Assembly (NCBI GenBank): GCA_037200125.1
Contig: JBBCGS010000006.1
Location: forward strand, 434,001-498,000
From: JADGHX01 sp037200125
GTDB lineage: Bacteria > Pseudomonadota > Gammaproteobacteria > Steroidobacterales > Steroidobacteraceae
DNA: 64,000 bases
Direction: 5' to 3'
Shown here: positions 40,220-49,319 of the stretch, piece by piece
How positions within the stretch are numbered: the first letter of the stretch is position 1
How the letters are laid out: each line of letters begins with the position of its first letter
Translations under genes and position numbers: made by a program
Notes under the pieces: generated by a model
Told to the model about the DNA's origin: nothing
What the model saw: the letters and a program-made list of their open reading frames with translations, nothing else
Database searches by the model: none

Positions 40220-40503
40220 ATTGCTCTCCTCAGTGAGTGATCATCCGAATTCAACACGCCGCCTCTCGGCCGGCGCAGCGAACATACGGCGCACCCACAA
40301 GAGCGGGCAACCAAGGATGCCAACGGATGGATCTATGTCCGGCATCGAAAACTGGAACCCTCGATCCGAGTGCTAAGCAGGATGCTTCGAAGGAATTGAT
40401 TGTGCTCGATTTGCTTACCTGCGCTGGCTTGCCTGCCGTGACTTTGACACACATCCAACTCGCCTCGGGCCGGCCGGTACCTGAGAACGCGTTATTTGAG
40501 TCT
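40220..40503. repeat. Upstream region of A2, duplicate of that of A1
   Basis: Lies between the C1 stop and the A2 start. See the A1 counterpart at 35226-35520 for matched segments. Whether A2 has its own promoter or is read from C1 is not clear. Confidence 0.55.
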
Positions 40504-42345
40504 TCACGCTGGCCTGACCGCGTGCATCGAGCGCAGCCAGATCTCCGCGTCAATAGAGTGCATCATATCGGTGTCTCGCAGATCGCTCCACGTCTGACCG
40601 AGCCTCTCGAAATAGAGACTCAGTTTCTCCCGGTCAAGCACGCCTTGCCGGACAAGCTCGCCCTCCATGAGAAGCTCCCGAAAGACGGATCGCTCCGCGC
40701 CGATCATCTTTCCAATCGGGTTCGACATCATGTAGTACTCGAGCGATAGCGCACCCGGTCTCAGATGCTCCTCGTCCAGATCGGCGGCGAAGGCACGCCG
40801 CACGACTGCCCGGTTCACACCGCCGGACGTCAGGACATAGGTCGGCATGCGCAGGAAGAGCTCACAGATCGGCTGGGAGGCGATCGGGCTCACATGCAGT
40901 GTGTGCTCATCGAGGTCGTACACGCACGGCGGGCGCGTAAAGTTGGCCATGACGGAGACGTGCTTGCGCTCGCCCGGCGGGATCGACGGAGCACCGGTGC
41001 GCAAGAATGGAGACACCAGATACCGCTCGGCCTCCGGCTTGAACGCTTCATAGACGTCCGAGCGAACGAACGTGTCCGGATCGAGTACATACGAGCAGAT
41101 GTGCGCAGGTTTGAGCAAACCGATTCGAATCGCCTCCCGCAAGGTCTCCCGCCAGTGGCGGTGCTCAGAGCGACCCGCGGCCCGCGCCGTGCGCAGCAGA
41201 TCCCGTCCGAGCTCGTGACGCCATACATAGTCATTGGCGATATGGGTTTGGGAGGCGAAGAAAATCTCGTCGCCGAAGAGCCCGTCCATCAGGACACCGC
41301 CGCGTTGCCGCGCATGCGCAAGCGCCACGTTCGGCCTGACGCGTCTCCAGCAGTAGAAAGCCGGTGAAGCAAATGGGCCGGTCTTTTCCAACTCCTCGAT
41401 GGAAATGACCTCCTGGGGCGGATATTGACAATGGACCAGCGATACCCGATCGGGGTACCGCTCCTGCAGACGTCGCGAAACCCGTTCGAGATATCGCTTG
41501 TGCTCTTGGCTGACTGGCGGCTCGAAGAAACACATCGCCGTAATTCCGGAAGGCGCCTCACCGCTCAGCAGCGAGAAGAGAACCACACACGAATCAAGGC
41601 CACCCGAGAAGAGCAGCGTCACCTCATCGGTATTCTCGGCCCACGCCCGAATGCAGGATCGAACAATGCATGAGGCACGTTGGGTTGCTTCGTTGAAGTC
41701 CTCGATGGGGTCGGACTCGGCAATGGCTACCGGATCCCAGTAAGACTCCAGCCGCATGTCGCCTGTCCTACGATCAAACCGGGCACACTCAGCCGGCGCG
41801 AGAAGAGTCACGCCCACCACAGAGGTTTCGCGCGTATGCATGGGGCGTGCATAGATAGAAGCAAGAAGGTGCCGCCAATTGATGGCGACAGTGAATCCCG
41901 GAACTGCACTTAGATCCGAGAAGTGCGAACAGACGACAGTGACCGCTTCTCCCCGCCAGCAGTAGCACGGGATACCCCCCGTGGGATCACGCAGTACGAG
42001 CGCACCGGTGTCTTGCGTCTCAAGCAGCGCAACGTAGTGCCCCCAGTACTCCTTCACGAGCGCCCGCCCCTGACTTGCGAGGATCTGATCGCTTTGCCGA
42101 TCGTCCAATCGAATGGCACGGACCGGAGCACCCTCGGCGACATCGCGGGCAAAAACCTGCCCGAGGATCACGCCCCGTCCTCGCGTCAGCGGGTGAACTC
42201 GCTCGCCCTGGCCACGCTCACACCACACCTCAAGCGATGCGCAGTCGAGCACGCACTCGAACTTCTCGAGAGAATATTTACGTGCGCGACGCAGGTTCTC
42301 TCGCTCGGACTCTTGAACTGTGCCAATGAAGGCAATGAACCGCAT
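40504..42345 (-). CDS. Lasso cyclase C1 (asparagine-synthetase-like)
   Basis: 613 residues from the ATG at 42345, preceded by AGGGAG. The N-terminal half is a degenerate glutaminase-like domain with no Cys2 nucleophile (MRFIAF) but with the RDPTGGIPCYCW loop. The C-terminal half is the ATP-pyrophosphatase domain with SGGLDSCVVL at 247-256. Lasso C proteins adenylate an Asp or Glu side chain of the core and close the macrolactam with the N-terminal amine. C1 shares strand and position with A2, so it is its likely partner. The unrelated-looking 61 codons upstream of the ATG are not included. Confidence 0.85.
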   Translation of the reverse strand: MRFIAFIGTVQESERENLRRARKYSLEKFECVLDCASLEVWCERGQGERVHPLTRGRGVILGQVFARDVAEGAPVRAIRLDDRQSDQILASQGRALVKEYWGHYVALLETQDTGALVLRDPTGGIPCYCWRGEAVTVVCSHFSDLSAVPGFTVAINWRHLLASIYARPMHTRETSVVGVTLLAPAECARFDRRTGDMRLESYWDPVAIAESDPIEDFNEATQRASCIVRSCIRAWAENTDEVTLLFSGGLDSCVVLFSLLSGEAPSGITAMCFFEPPVSQEHKRYLERVSRRLQERYPDRVSLVHCQYPPQEVISIEELEKTGPFASPAFYCWRRVRPNVALAHARQRGGVLMDGLFGDEIFFASQTHIANDYVWRHELGRDLLRTARAAGRSEHRHWRETLREAIRIGLLKPAHICSYVLDPDTFVRSDVYEAFKPEAERYLVSPFLRTGAPSIPPGERKHVSVMANFTRPPCVYDLDEHTLHVSPIASQPICELFLRMPTYVLTSGGVNRAVVRRAFAADLDEEHLRPGALSLEYYMMSNPIGKMIGAERSVFRELLMEGELVRQGVLDREKLSLYFERLGQTWSDLRDTDMMHSIDAEIWLRSMHAVRPA

Positions 42346-42518
42346 GGTGAAGCACTCCCTGTGCAATGTTTTCCTGATGGGGCCATTCCCCAATGACCGG
42401 TACGGAATATCACGCTCCTTTGTGAAGGCGTGACATCTCGGAACACCATACCTTACACTCGCCGCGACACTATCTGCAGCCCTGATCGCGCAATCATCGA
42501 TACGGCAAGGAGGCCATC

Positions 42519-43232
42519 GTGTCTGCACAGTACTGGCTCGCCGCGCATGCGTATGTGTGTCGCACGGCGCGCCACGTCATCTTTCTGGATCTGCGCCATG
42601 ATGCCTATCACGGCCTCGCGGCCAGCGATGCTGCCACGCTGGCCGGTCAGATCGCCGGATTCGATACGATCACGCGTGGCATCGAGTCGAGTGGGAGAGA
42701 ACCCGAGGCGCTACTCAAGGATCTCCTCGCCGCCGGCCTTCTGGTCGGGGACCCGCGCGCAGGAAAGCCCGCCTCGCAGGCGGACACAACGGTTCCGACA
42801 ACGGCCCTAATCGAAGGCTACGCTCGGGCGGATGCGCCGATACGGGTCCGCGATCTCATCCGCTTTGTCATCGCCGTCGTCCGGGCTCGATGGCAGTTGC
42901 GGTTTCGCAGCCTGGAAAGCGTCGCCCGCCGCGTGGAGTGGCGACGTCTGGCGCATCCGCCCAACCACAAAACGCCTGGGCGCGAGAGCATCCGCACACT
43001 GGTGAGCGTTTACCGGCGCCTGCGACCCTTGCTCCTGACTGCCAATCAGCATTGCCTGCTCGACTCACTCGCGTTGTGTGAGTTTCTCGCCGCCCATCGC
43101 TACTACCCGGCCTGGATCTTTGGTGTGGTGGGAGAACCCTTCGCCGCGCACTGCTGGCTGCAGGATCAGCACGTCGTCGTCGATGACCTGCCCTCGAACG
43201 TGCGCAGCTACGCGCCGATTCTCATCCTCTGA
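42519..43232 (+). CDS. Lasso leader peptidase B with fused recognition element (McjB-like)
   Basis: 237 residues, GTG start with AAGGAGG upstream. Residues 1-85 form the RiPP recognition element (YWLAAHAYVCRTARHVIFLD, then LLKDLLAAGLLV) that binds the leader. Residues 150-237 are a transglutaminase-like cysteine protease with Cys179 (QHCLLDSLALCEF), His211 (FAAHCWLQD) and Asp223. The spacings of 32 and 12 residues equal those of the McjB triad as I recall it. It cuts after the leader and feeds the core to the C protein. It is the only B gene here, so it must serve both precursors if both are used. It leads an operon with C2 and D. Confidence 0.88.
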   Translation: MSAQYWLAAHAYVCRTARHVIFLDLRHDAYHGLAASDAATLAGQIAGFDTITRGIESSGREPEALLKDLLAAGLLVGDPRAGKPASQADTTVPTTALIEGYARADAPIRVRDLIRFVIAVVRARWQLRFRSLESVARRVEWRRLAHPPNHKTPGRESIRTLVSVYRRLRPLLLTANQHCLLDSLALCEFLAAHRYYPAWIFGVVGEPFAAHCWLQDQHVVVDDLPSNVRSYAPILIL

Positions 43233-43250
43233 AAATTCCGGAGCAGGTTC

Positions 43251-45095
43251 GTGATTCACTACATCGCACTCGTCTGGAATGCACAGGAAGAAGCGGAACT
43301 GGAGGCAGCCGATCGCATGCGATCCCGACTGTCTGCCGGTACTGCCTGGCGCGAGGTCGTGCTCCAGCCTGGACTCTGTGTCCTTGCGCGGTTGCCCGCG
43401 GGGCCGAACGTCGATGAGATCTATCCTTTCCCCAAGGCCGATGGCGTCATTCTGGGACGCCTCTTCGGTCGGGAATACGTGGATGCGGCTGAGGCTTCCC
43501 GTACCCCTTCCCCGGTCCGCATCGATCAGGCAACCTCAATCCGGTTGAAGAGCACAGGAGGAACCTGCCTCAAAGACATTGTGTGGGGTCAGTACGTGGC
43601 GTTCATCTGCGGCGAGGATGGTGCGCTCCATATTCTGCGCGACCCCACGGGCGGTGTGCCCTGTCATCACACAAGACTGGGCCGAATCGATGTCTACTTC
43701 GCACAGCTCGACGATCTCGAGTCTCTGGGTGAGCAGCGCCTCACCATAAACCATCGATTCGTGCTCGGTTACCTCGTCCACCAAAGCATCAATACGCCCG
43801 CCACCGGGCTCAACGAAGTGGACACCGTGCTCGCAGGACAACACGTTTGCCACCAGCACGGCTTGCACTCCGCGTCCTTCTACTGGAACCCGCTGACGGT
43901 TGCTGAAAGTACGCCCGTTGAAGATGCCGAGGAGGCCACGCGCCTCCTGCGGCGGACCGTGCGCGCCTGCGTTCATGCCTGGGCCTCATGCTTCGAGGCG
44001 CTCTGTCTGCGCCTCTCCGGAGGCCTCGACTCCTCCATCCTGGCCGCATGCCTCGCCGATGCGCCCGGTGCACCCCGCGTGCTTGCCAAGAACGACTACG
44101 ACAGTGGCCCGAGTACCGACGAGCGTACGTTTGCGCGTCTTGTCGCGCAGCGCTGCGGCTTCGAGCTCATGGAGTCCTGCGACGATGAGGTGTATTCGAT
44201 CGAGCATGGGCTGATCCTTCCGCGCGCTCTCTCGCCCTCAGTCTGGATCGGGAGCCTCGATTTCACGCGCAAACTCAGCGCGTTTTATCGAGAGCGTGGC
44301 TTCACGGCGGAATTTTCCGGCGTCGGGGGCGATGAGATCTTCCACCGCTACACGAGCCTGCACGACAGCGTCGACTTCGCCTACCGCCACGGCCTGCGCC
44401 CCCGCCTTTTCAGCATCGCAATGAACGACGCGGCGCTCGATCAGGCATCGTTGTGGCAGGTCCTGCGACTCGCGTTGCGCTACGGGCGGGCACGTCGGCC
44501 CCTGCGATGGCTACAGCTGCGGGGGAGCGCGACTCCCAAGCTCATGGTGCCGGAGGTCGCACAACAGGCGATCAGGGATGAAAGCTTCCTGCATCCTCTT
44601 TTGCAGGGCGCAAGCCCGATCGCACCCTGCAAATTCCAGCAAGCGATGATGATTGCAGCGAACGGGTGGACGTTCCACATCCCCCCCCTTGCCGAATACA
44701 ACCCGGTGCGGGTCTTTCCGCTTTTGTCGCAGCCGCTGATCGAGCTTGCATTGCGCACGCCGGTATACGTGCTCCGCGATGGCGGTCAGGACCGAAGCCT
44801 CGCGCGCCGGGCCTTTGCGGCAGATCTTCCGCGCGAAGTGATCGAACGAAATTCCAAGGCCATGGGGACACCACATCTCTACAAAGTGCTGATGGGCAAT
44901 CGCCCCATCTTGCGCGATCTGCTGCTCGACGGTTTCCTGGTACGCAATGGCTTTGTCAGCCGGGATCGCCTTGAGCGTGCGCTCGAAGGCCGCGATGGGG
45001 CATTCGAATGCAGTCCGACGGAGCTCGTGTTGTATCTCGACATCGAAGGCTGGGCTCGCCCGTGGCTCAGGAAGCCGGCGCGTGCTGCCGCGTAA
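43251..45095 (+). CDS. Lasso cyclase C2 (asparagine-synthetase-like)
   Basis: 614 residues, GTG start 18 bases after the B stop with GGAGCAGG upstream. Same two-domain build as C1: a degenerate N-terminal domain with RDPTGGVPCHH, then ATP-pyrophosphatase motif SGGLDSSILA at 256-265 and GVGGDEIFHRYTSLHD. C1 and C2 are the same length and clearly related along the chain but differ at most positions, so they are not a recent copy. Two cyclases with one peptidase and two precursors suggests each cyclase is matched to one core. Confidence 0.87.
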   Translation: MIHYIALVWNAQEEAELEAADRMRSRLSAGTAWREVVLQPGLCVLARLPAGPNVDEIYPFPKADGVILGRLFGREYVDAAEASRTPSPVRIDQATSIRLKSTGGTCLKDIVWGQYVAFICGEDGALHILRDPTGGVPCHHTRLGRIDVYFAQLDDLESLGEQRLTINHRFVLGYLVHQSINTPATGLNEVDTVLAGQHVCHQHGLHSASFYWNPLTVAESTPVEDAEEATRLLRRTVRACVHAWASCFEALCLRLSGGLDSSILAACLADAPGAPRVLAKNDYDSGPSTDERTFARLVAQRCGFELMESCDDEVYSIEHGLILPRALSPSVWIGSLDFTRKLSAFYRERGFTAEFSGVGGDEIFHRYTSLHDSVDFAYRHGLRPRLFSIAMNDAALDQASLWQVLRLALRYGRARRPLRWLQLRGSATPKLMVPEVAQQAIRDESFLHPLLQGASPIAPCKFQQAMMIAANGWTFHIPPLAEYNPVRVFPLLSQPLIELALRTPVYVLRDGGQDRSLARRAFAADLPREVIERNSKAMGTPHLYKVLMGNRPILRDLLLDGFLVRNGFVSRDRLERALEGRDGAFECSPTELVLYLDIEGWARPWLRKPARAAA

Positions 45096-45119
45096 AGCAA
45101 CTTTGCCGAGGGACAATTC

Positions 45120-46892
45120 ATGCAAGGAACGCACATGCGAGAGCGCGTGAAACAATTCAGCGCGCTGCTCATGGGCGCAACGGATCGTCGTTTCTGGCTC
45201 CTGACAGCGGTATGTGTGCTTCTGACGCTCACCGGTGCACTGATCGGCGCGCTCACACCTCTCTCGCTCAAGTATCTCGTCGACGGATTTCACGACACTC
45301 ACCTGCCCCTCTCGCCCTTCCTACTGACAGCGCTGTGGGTCACCGGCCTCTGGATGAGCCGGGTGCTCGTCGCGATACGCACGTATTTCATTACGGTCGC
45401 CGAGCAAGCGGCTTCCAAATCACTCAGTCAGCACGCATTCGATCATGTGCTGCGCCTTCCGATCCGTTTCCACGTGGAGCGGCACACCGGTGCCATCGGC
45501 GAAACAATGAACCGTGGTCTCGCCGGCTTTCAGGTGATCTACCAGCAGCTCTTTGCGAGTTTCGCGCCGCTCGCGTTCGACCTCGTTGCGATGTGTCTGG
45601 TCCTGGGTCACCTGAACCAACCCGTCTACGTCGCCTATTTCCTCGGCTCGCTCGTCCTGTATGCGGTCGCCTACTCGGTGAGTACCGCACAGCAGGTGCA
45701 GGTGAACCGGGACTTCAATGCCGCAGTGATCGAATCCAATGCGACACTCACTGATGGTGTGATGAATGGTGAAGCGATCAAATACTTTGGTGCCGAGCGA
45801 GTCTTCTCGCAGCGCTACGAGCGAGCGCTGGGTCGTCGACTGAACTCTTGGATGGCCTTCATTCGAAGCCACACCCTCAATGAGCTCATCACCGCAACCG
45901 TCTTCGGTGCTTTCGTTGCCGCAACAACCCTCTATGCAGCCCGCCAGGTTCAGTCCGGCCACATGTCGGTTGGTGAGTTCGTGCTCGTGCAGTCCTATGC
46001 GCTGCAGCTGGTGCGGCCGATCGAGGGTGTGGGACTTGCGATCCAGTCGGTGTTTAATGCCTTCACCGGCCTCGAGCGACTGCTTGCGATGCTCGCGCAT
46101 GTCCCCGAGACACTGAGCCCGGGGTTCAAGCCCTTTCGCTCTAAGGCGTGTGAGCTCGAGTTTCGGAACATTTCATTCTCTTACCAGGCCGACCGCCCAA
46201 CACTGCGCGAAGTCTCCTTTCGCGTGAGCTCGGGAAAAACGCTAGGTATCGTCGGGACCAGCGGCTCGGGCAAGTCCAGCCTGGTGCGCCTCCTCGCCCG
46301 TTTCTATGAACCGGAATGCGGTGTCATCCTGCTAGATGGCGTGCCGATCTCTACGATACCTCTGGCGGAGCTGCGATCCTCGATCGCAATAGTCCCTCAG
46401 GACACCGTGCTCTTTGACGACACGATTGAATTCAACGTGGGGCTCGGGGTTCCGGACAGCACACGCGCGGAGATTGAGCAGGCAACACGGCTCGCACAGC
46501 TTCATGAGATGGTGGCGCGCCTGCCGCAGGGGTTCGAAACTCCGGTGGGCGAGCGGGGCGCACGACTCTCCGGTGGCGAGCGTCAGCGCGTGGCGCTTGC
46601 GCGTGCCGCGATGCGCAGGCCATGCATCTTCGTGTTCGACGAGGCCACCTCCTCTCTCGACAGTCGCACGGAGAAAGAGATCCTGAACAATCTGCGCACT
46701 CTTGCACGTCGCTCCACCACGCTGATCATCGCCCACCGACTTTCAACGGTGGTGCATGCCGATGAAATCGTGGTGCTCGAGCACGGCGTGGTGATCGAGC
46801 GAGGAACGCATGCTGAGCTGCTCGCAAAGCAGGGCAAATATCAGGAACTATGGTTCGCCCAGAATACGCAGGTCACGGCAGCCAGCGCGTAG
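45120..46892 (+). CDS. Lasso ABC exporter D (half-transporter with fused ATPase)
   Basis: 590 residues: a six-helix membrane domain (about 15-320) and an ATPase domain with Walker A (GTSGSGKSSLVRLLAR), signature (LSGGERQRVALARA), Walker B (CIFVFDEATSSLD) and the H-loop (LIIAHRLSTV). It resembles Atm1/McjD-type exporters and probably exports the mature peptide and confers immunity. No C39 peptidase domain is present, consistent with leader removal by B. It starts 25 bases after C2 and ends two bases from the convergent isopeptidase gene. Confidence 0.9.
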   Translation: MQGTHMRERVKQFSALLMGATDRRFWLLTAVCVLLTLTGALIGALTPLSLKYLVDGFHDTHLPLSPFLLTALWVTGLWMSRVLVAIRTYFITVAEQAASKSLSQHAFDHVLRLPIRFHVERHTGAIGETMNRGLAGFQVIYQQLFASFAPLAFDLVAMCLVLGHLNQPVYVAYFLGSLVLYAVAYSVSTAQQVQVNRDFNAAVIESNATLTDGVMNGEAIKYFGAERVFSQRYERALGRRLNSWMAFIRSHTLNELITATVFGAFVAATTLYAARQVQSGHMSVGEFVLVQSYALQLVRPIEGVGLAIQSVFNAFTGLERLLAMLAHVPETLSPGFKPFRSKACELEFRNISFSYQADRPTLREVSFRVSSGKTLGIVGTSGSGKSSLVRLLARFYEPECGVILLDGVPISTIPLAELRSSIAIVPQDTVLFDDTIEFNVGLGVPDSTRAEIEQATRLAQLHEMVARLPQGFETPVGERGARLSGGERQRVALARAAMRRPCIFVFDEATSSLDSRTEKEILNNLRTLARRSTTLIIAHRLSTVVHADEIVVLEHGVVIERGTHAELLAKQGKYQELWFAQNTQVTAASA

Positions 46893-46894
46893 GA

Positions 46895-49255
46895 TCAGGG
46901 GCCGGATCCACGTGAAGCCGATGGGTGCGCATCTGCAGCGCTCTTCGCCTGAGCCCAGTCCGCCTTCACCTTCTCCCATCGGGCGCGGCGTCCTGCATCG
47001 GCCGGGGGCACACCTTGCAGCCAGAAGCGCATCCACTCGACCGTCGCATTCATCAGTGCATAGTGCTCGTGCGGTCGGTAGACGAGGTGCGAGGCATCGC
47101 GCAGGAAGAAGTAATCGAAGGGCTTGCGGTTCATGCGCCACGCACCGATCGTCTCGAGCGCATAGACGCTCTTGTCGGCGCTGTGCATGGTGAATAGCGT
47201 CGGCGTGCGAGATCGCTCGACGTTGAAGAGCGGCGACTCGTCAAGCCACGCCTGCTTGTTTTCCCAGAATATCCCGTGCCCATAGTCGAGGTTGGTTGCC
47301 TGAGAGAAAAAGAGCGCGCGGGCCGCGTTCGCAGCCACTGCGGCGTCGATCACATACTCACCGTAGCTACCCGTGTAAGAGTCATCCACGACCGCAGCCT
47401 GAATTGGGGTTCGCGCTGGGTGCGTCACCAGGTAGTGCGTGAGGAACCCGCCCCGTGAAAATCCAACCAAGCCCACCTCATCACGGTTGATCAAGCCCTT
47501 CGAAGCGAGCATGTCGACCGCGGCATCGATATTGTCAGAAACGATCTTGCGCTCAAGCGGCACGTTCGATTGCCAGTGCGCCATGTAGGGCTTCGAGACC
47601 CCTGGCACGTTCGCACCGGCGGGCATGTCCATGAAGAGTACGGCCATGCCCTGTGCCACCAGCGCCTGCGCCGCGTAGGCCGTCGGAAATACGCCGTCGG
47701 GCGTAAAGCGGTCTGGCAGGTAGTAGTAGAGCTGAATCACCAGAGGCGGCGGTGTCGCACCCCGCTGGCGAGGCAGCAGAAGGCCTCCCGAGATCGCGAT
47801 GCCCGTGCCGGGTTCCGACCATTGCACGGGCTGCACGGGCGCAATCCACAAGCCCTCCAGCGCCGGATCAGCGCCCAGAAGATCCGTGGTGCGCGAGCCG
47901 CGTTCGGCAAGAAGGCGCGGCGGATCACTCGCGCTCTGGCGTACGCGAACCGACAGTCTCCCTGCCAGGTGATCGGTGCGTTTGGGGGCAATGAGCGTCG
48001 CGGGCCGTGCGGTCTCCTCGCGCCACAGCCCCCCCCGTTTCGAAAATACCGAGCGAAGCTCGCCACTACCGTCATCTTTACGGTACGTGAGCTCGAGACT
48101 GCGCTCGACATCGATCCAGCGTGCAGTGCTTATGCGCGCAGCGCTGCGCACCGATCCCACGATCGAATAGCTCTTATCACGGGGCGCATAGTCGATGAGG
48201 TACGAAGTCTTCTCGCGCACCGGATCCATCGAACCATCGAGCGGCAACGCAGTATTGACGAGCACCACACTGCGCGAGTCAGCTCGCCAGATCGCGCGAA
48301 CATCGTCGACCACCACCGCGTCCGGCCCGACCGGAGCGTCGAATACCGGTATCGCGGTGGAGTTCTCCACGTCGATTAAAACAAATCGATACAACGCCCC
48401 CGTCGAGTGCCGCTGATAACGGCCCCAGGAAGCTGGCGAGGACCACTCGACCGGCGCAACGGCAACGATCGCGAACTTGCCGTCCGGGGAGAGCCACGTT
48501 CCGAGCGTCAGCGATCCGCGCGTTAGGGTCAGAACGGGCTTGGCGTCACCGTGATGGGCCACGAACACTTGTGGCAGGGACGCGGGTGCATAATCGCGCC
48601 GGACATCATCGATGAGCACCTGCGAGAGCGTATCGCCATCAACGGACTCGCCGGGGTACTTAGGCCAGCTGGTGAGCTTCTCCGGCTGTTCGTGTCGATC
48701 CACGGCCGTATAGACGGCTGTGTCATTGAACAGTCTGATGTTGTTGAAATCGAATTGAACTGAATGGGCGGCGTCGGTCAGCGCGGATGATCGGCACATG
48801 CTGCTCTCAAGCCGATAAACCCTCGGTTCCTCGCGGTCCTGTGTTCCGATGAACGAAACGACTTCGCGGCCTGACCAGAATGCATCGCGGATCGGTTCGT
48901 GCTCGGCATCCGACCACAATGATGAGACTTCAACACGACACTCCGCCGTTGCGGTTGTATCGCTCGCCAGGGCTGCAAGCACTGTCCTCACGCGGAATAC
49001 CGAGAGTGTCGCACTTCGCGCATCCCGGACCAGATCTCCCCGCTGAGTCACGACGAAGAAGCGCTCGCCATCTGGCGAGGCAATGACGGACCGACCGCCG
49101 TACTCTTCGAGCGCGTCGGCGCCATCCCCAGAAAATCCTACAAACTCCCGCACGGCGATGGAGTCCTCGACCCTCCAGTCCCGCAATGCGCCCCCGGAAG
49201 CGCTGGCGCCGATCGCGCACAACGTCACCGCCAGAGCAAGTCTCGCTGCATTCAA
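46895..49255 (-). CDS. Lasso-peptide isopeptidase-like S9 hydrolase (AtxE2 type)
   Basis: 786 residues. Signal peptide (LALAVTLCAIGASASGG), a beta-propeller domain (SVIASPDGERFFVVTQRGD and later blades), and an alpha/beta-hydrolase domain with Ser600 (GFSRGGFLTH), Asp near 694 (HSADKSVYA) and His723 (RDASHLVYRP). In proteobacterial lasso clusters, such enzymes cut the macrolactam isopeptide bond of the returned peptide, giving a linear product. The family call rests on domain layout and position next to the TonB receptor; substrate specificity cannot be read from sequence. Downstream of the receptor gene by 64 bases, probably the same transcript. Confidence 0.82.
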   Translation of the reverse strand: MNAARLALAVTLCAIGASASGGALRDWRVEDSIAVREFVGFSGDGADALEEYGGRSVIASPDGERFFVVTQRGDLVRDARSATLSVFRVRTVLAALASDTTATAECRVEVSSLWSDAEHEPIRDAFWSGREVVSFIGTQDREEPRVYRLESSMCRSSALTDAAHSVQFDFNNIRLFNDTAVYTAVDRHEQPEKLTSWPKYPGESVDGDTLSQVLIDDVRRDYAPASLPQVFVAHHGDAKPVLTLTRGSLTLGTWLSPDGKFAIVAVAPVEWSSPASWGRYQRHSTGALYRFVLIDVENSTAIPVFDAPVGPDAVVVDDVRAIWRADSRSVVLVNTALPLDGSMDPVREKTSYLIDYAPRDKSYSIVGSVRSAARISTARWIDVERSLELTYRKDDGSGELRSVFSKRGGLWREETARPATLIAPKRTDHLAGRLSVRVRQSASDPPRLLAERGSRTTDLLGADPALEGLWIAPVQPVQWSEPGTGIAISGGLLLPRQRGATPPPLVIQLYYYLPDRFTPDGVFPTAYAAQALVAQGMAVLFMDMPAGANVPGVSKPYMAHWQSNVPLERKIVSDNIDAAVDMLASKGLINRDEVGLVGFSRGGFLTHYLVTHPARTPIQAAVVDDSYTGSYGEYVIDAAVAANAARALFFSQATNLDYGHGIFWENKQAWLDESPLFNVERSRTPTLFTMHSADKSVYALETIGAWRMNRKPFDYFFLRDASHLVYRPHEHYALMNATVEWMRFWLQGVPPADAGRRARWEKVKADWAQAKSAADAHPSASRGSGP

Positions 49256-49319
49256 GTCGGGATTCCCTGTCCGAAGTCGTCGGTGTCAGACCCTCACGGC
49301 GCCAACGCCAAACCTTGGT

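Noticed and set aside
42370..42395. Short inverted repeat TGGGG-CCATT-CCCCA between C1 and B as an operator
   Set aside because: A five-base stem is too short to separate from chance in GC-rich DNA.
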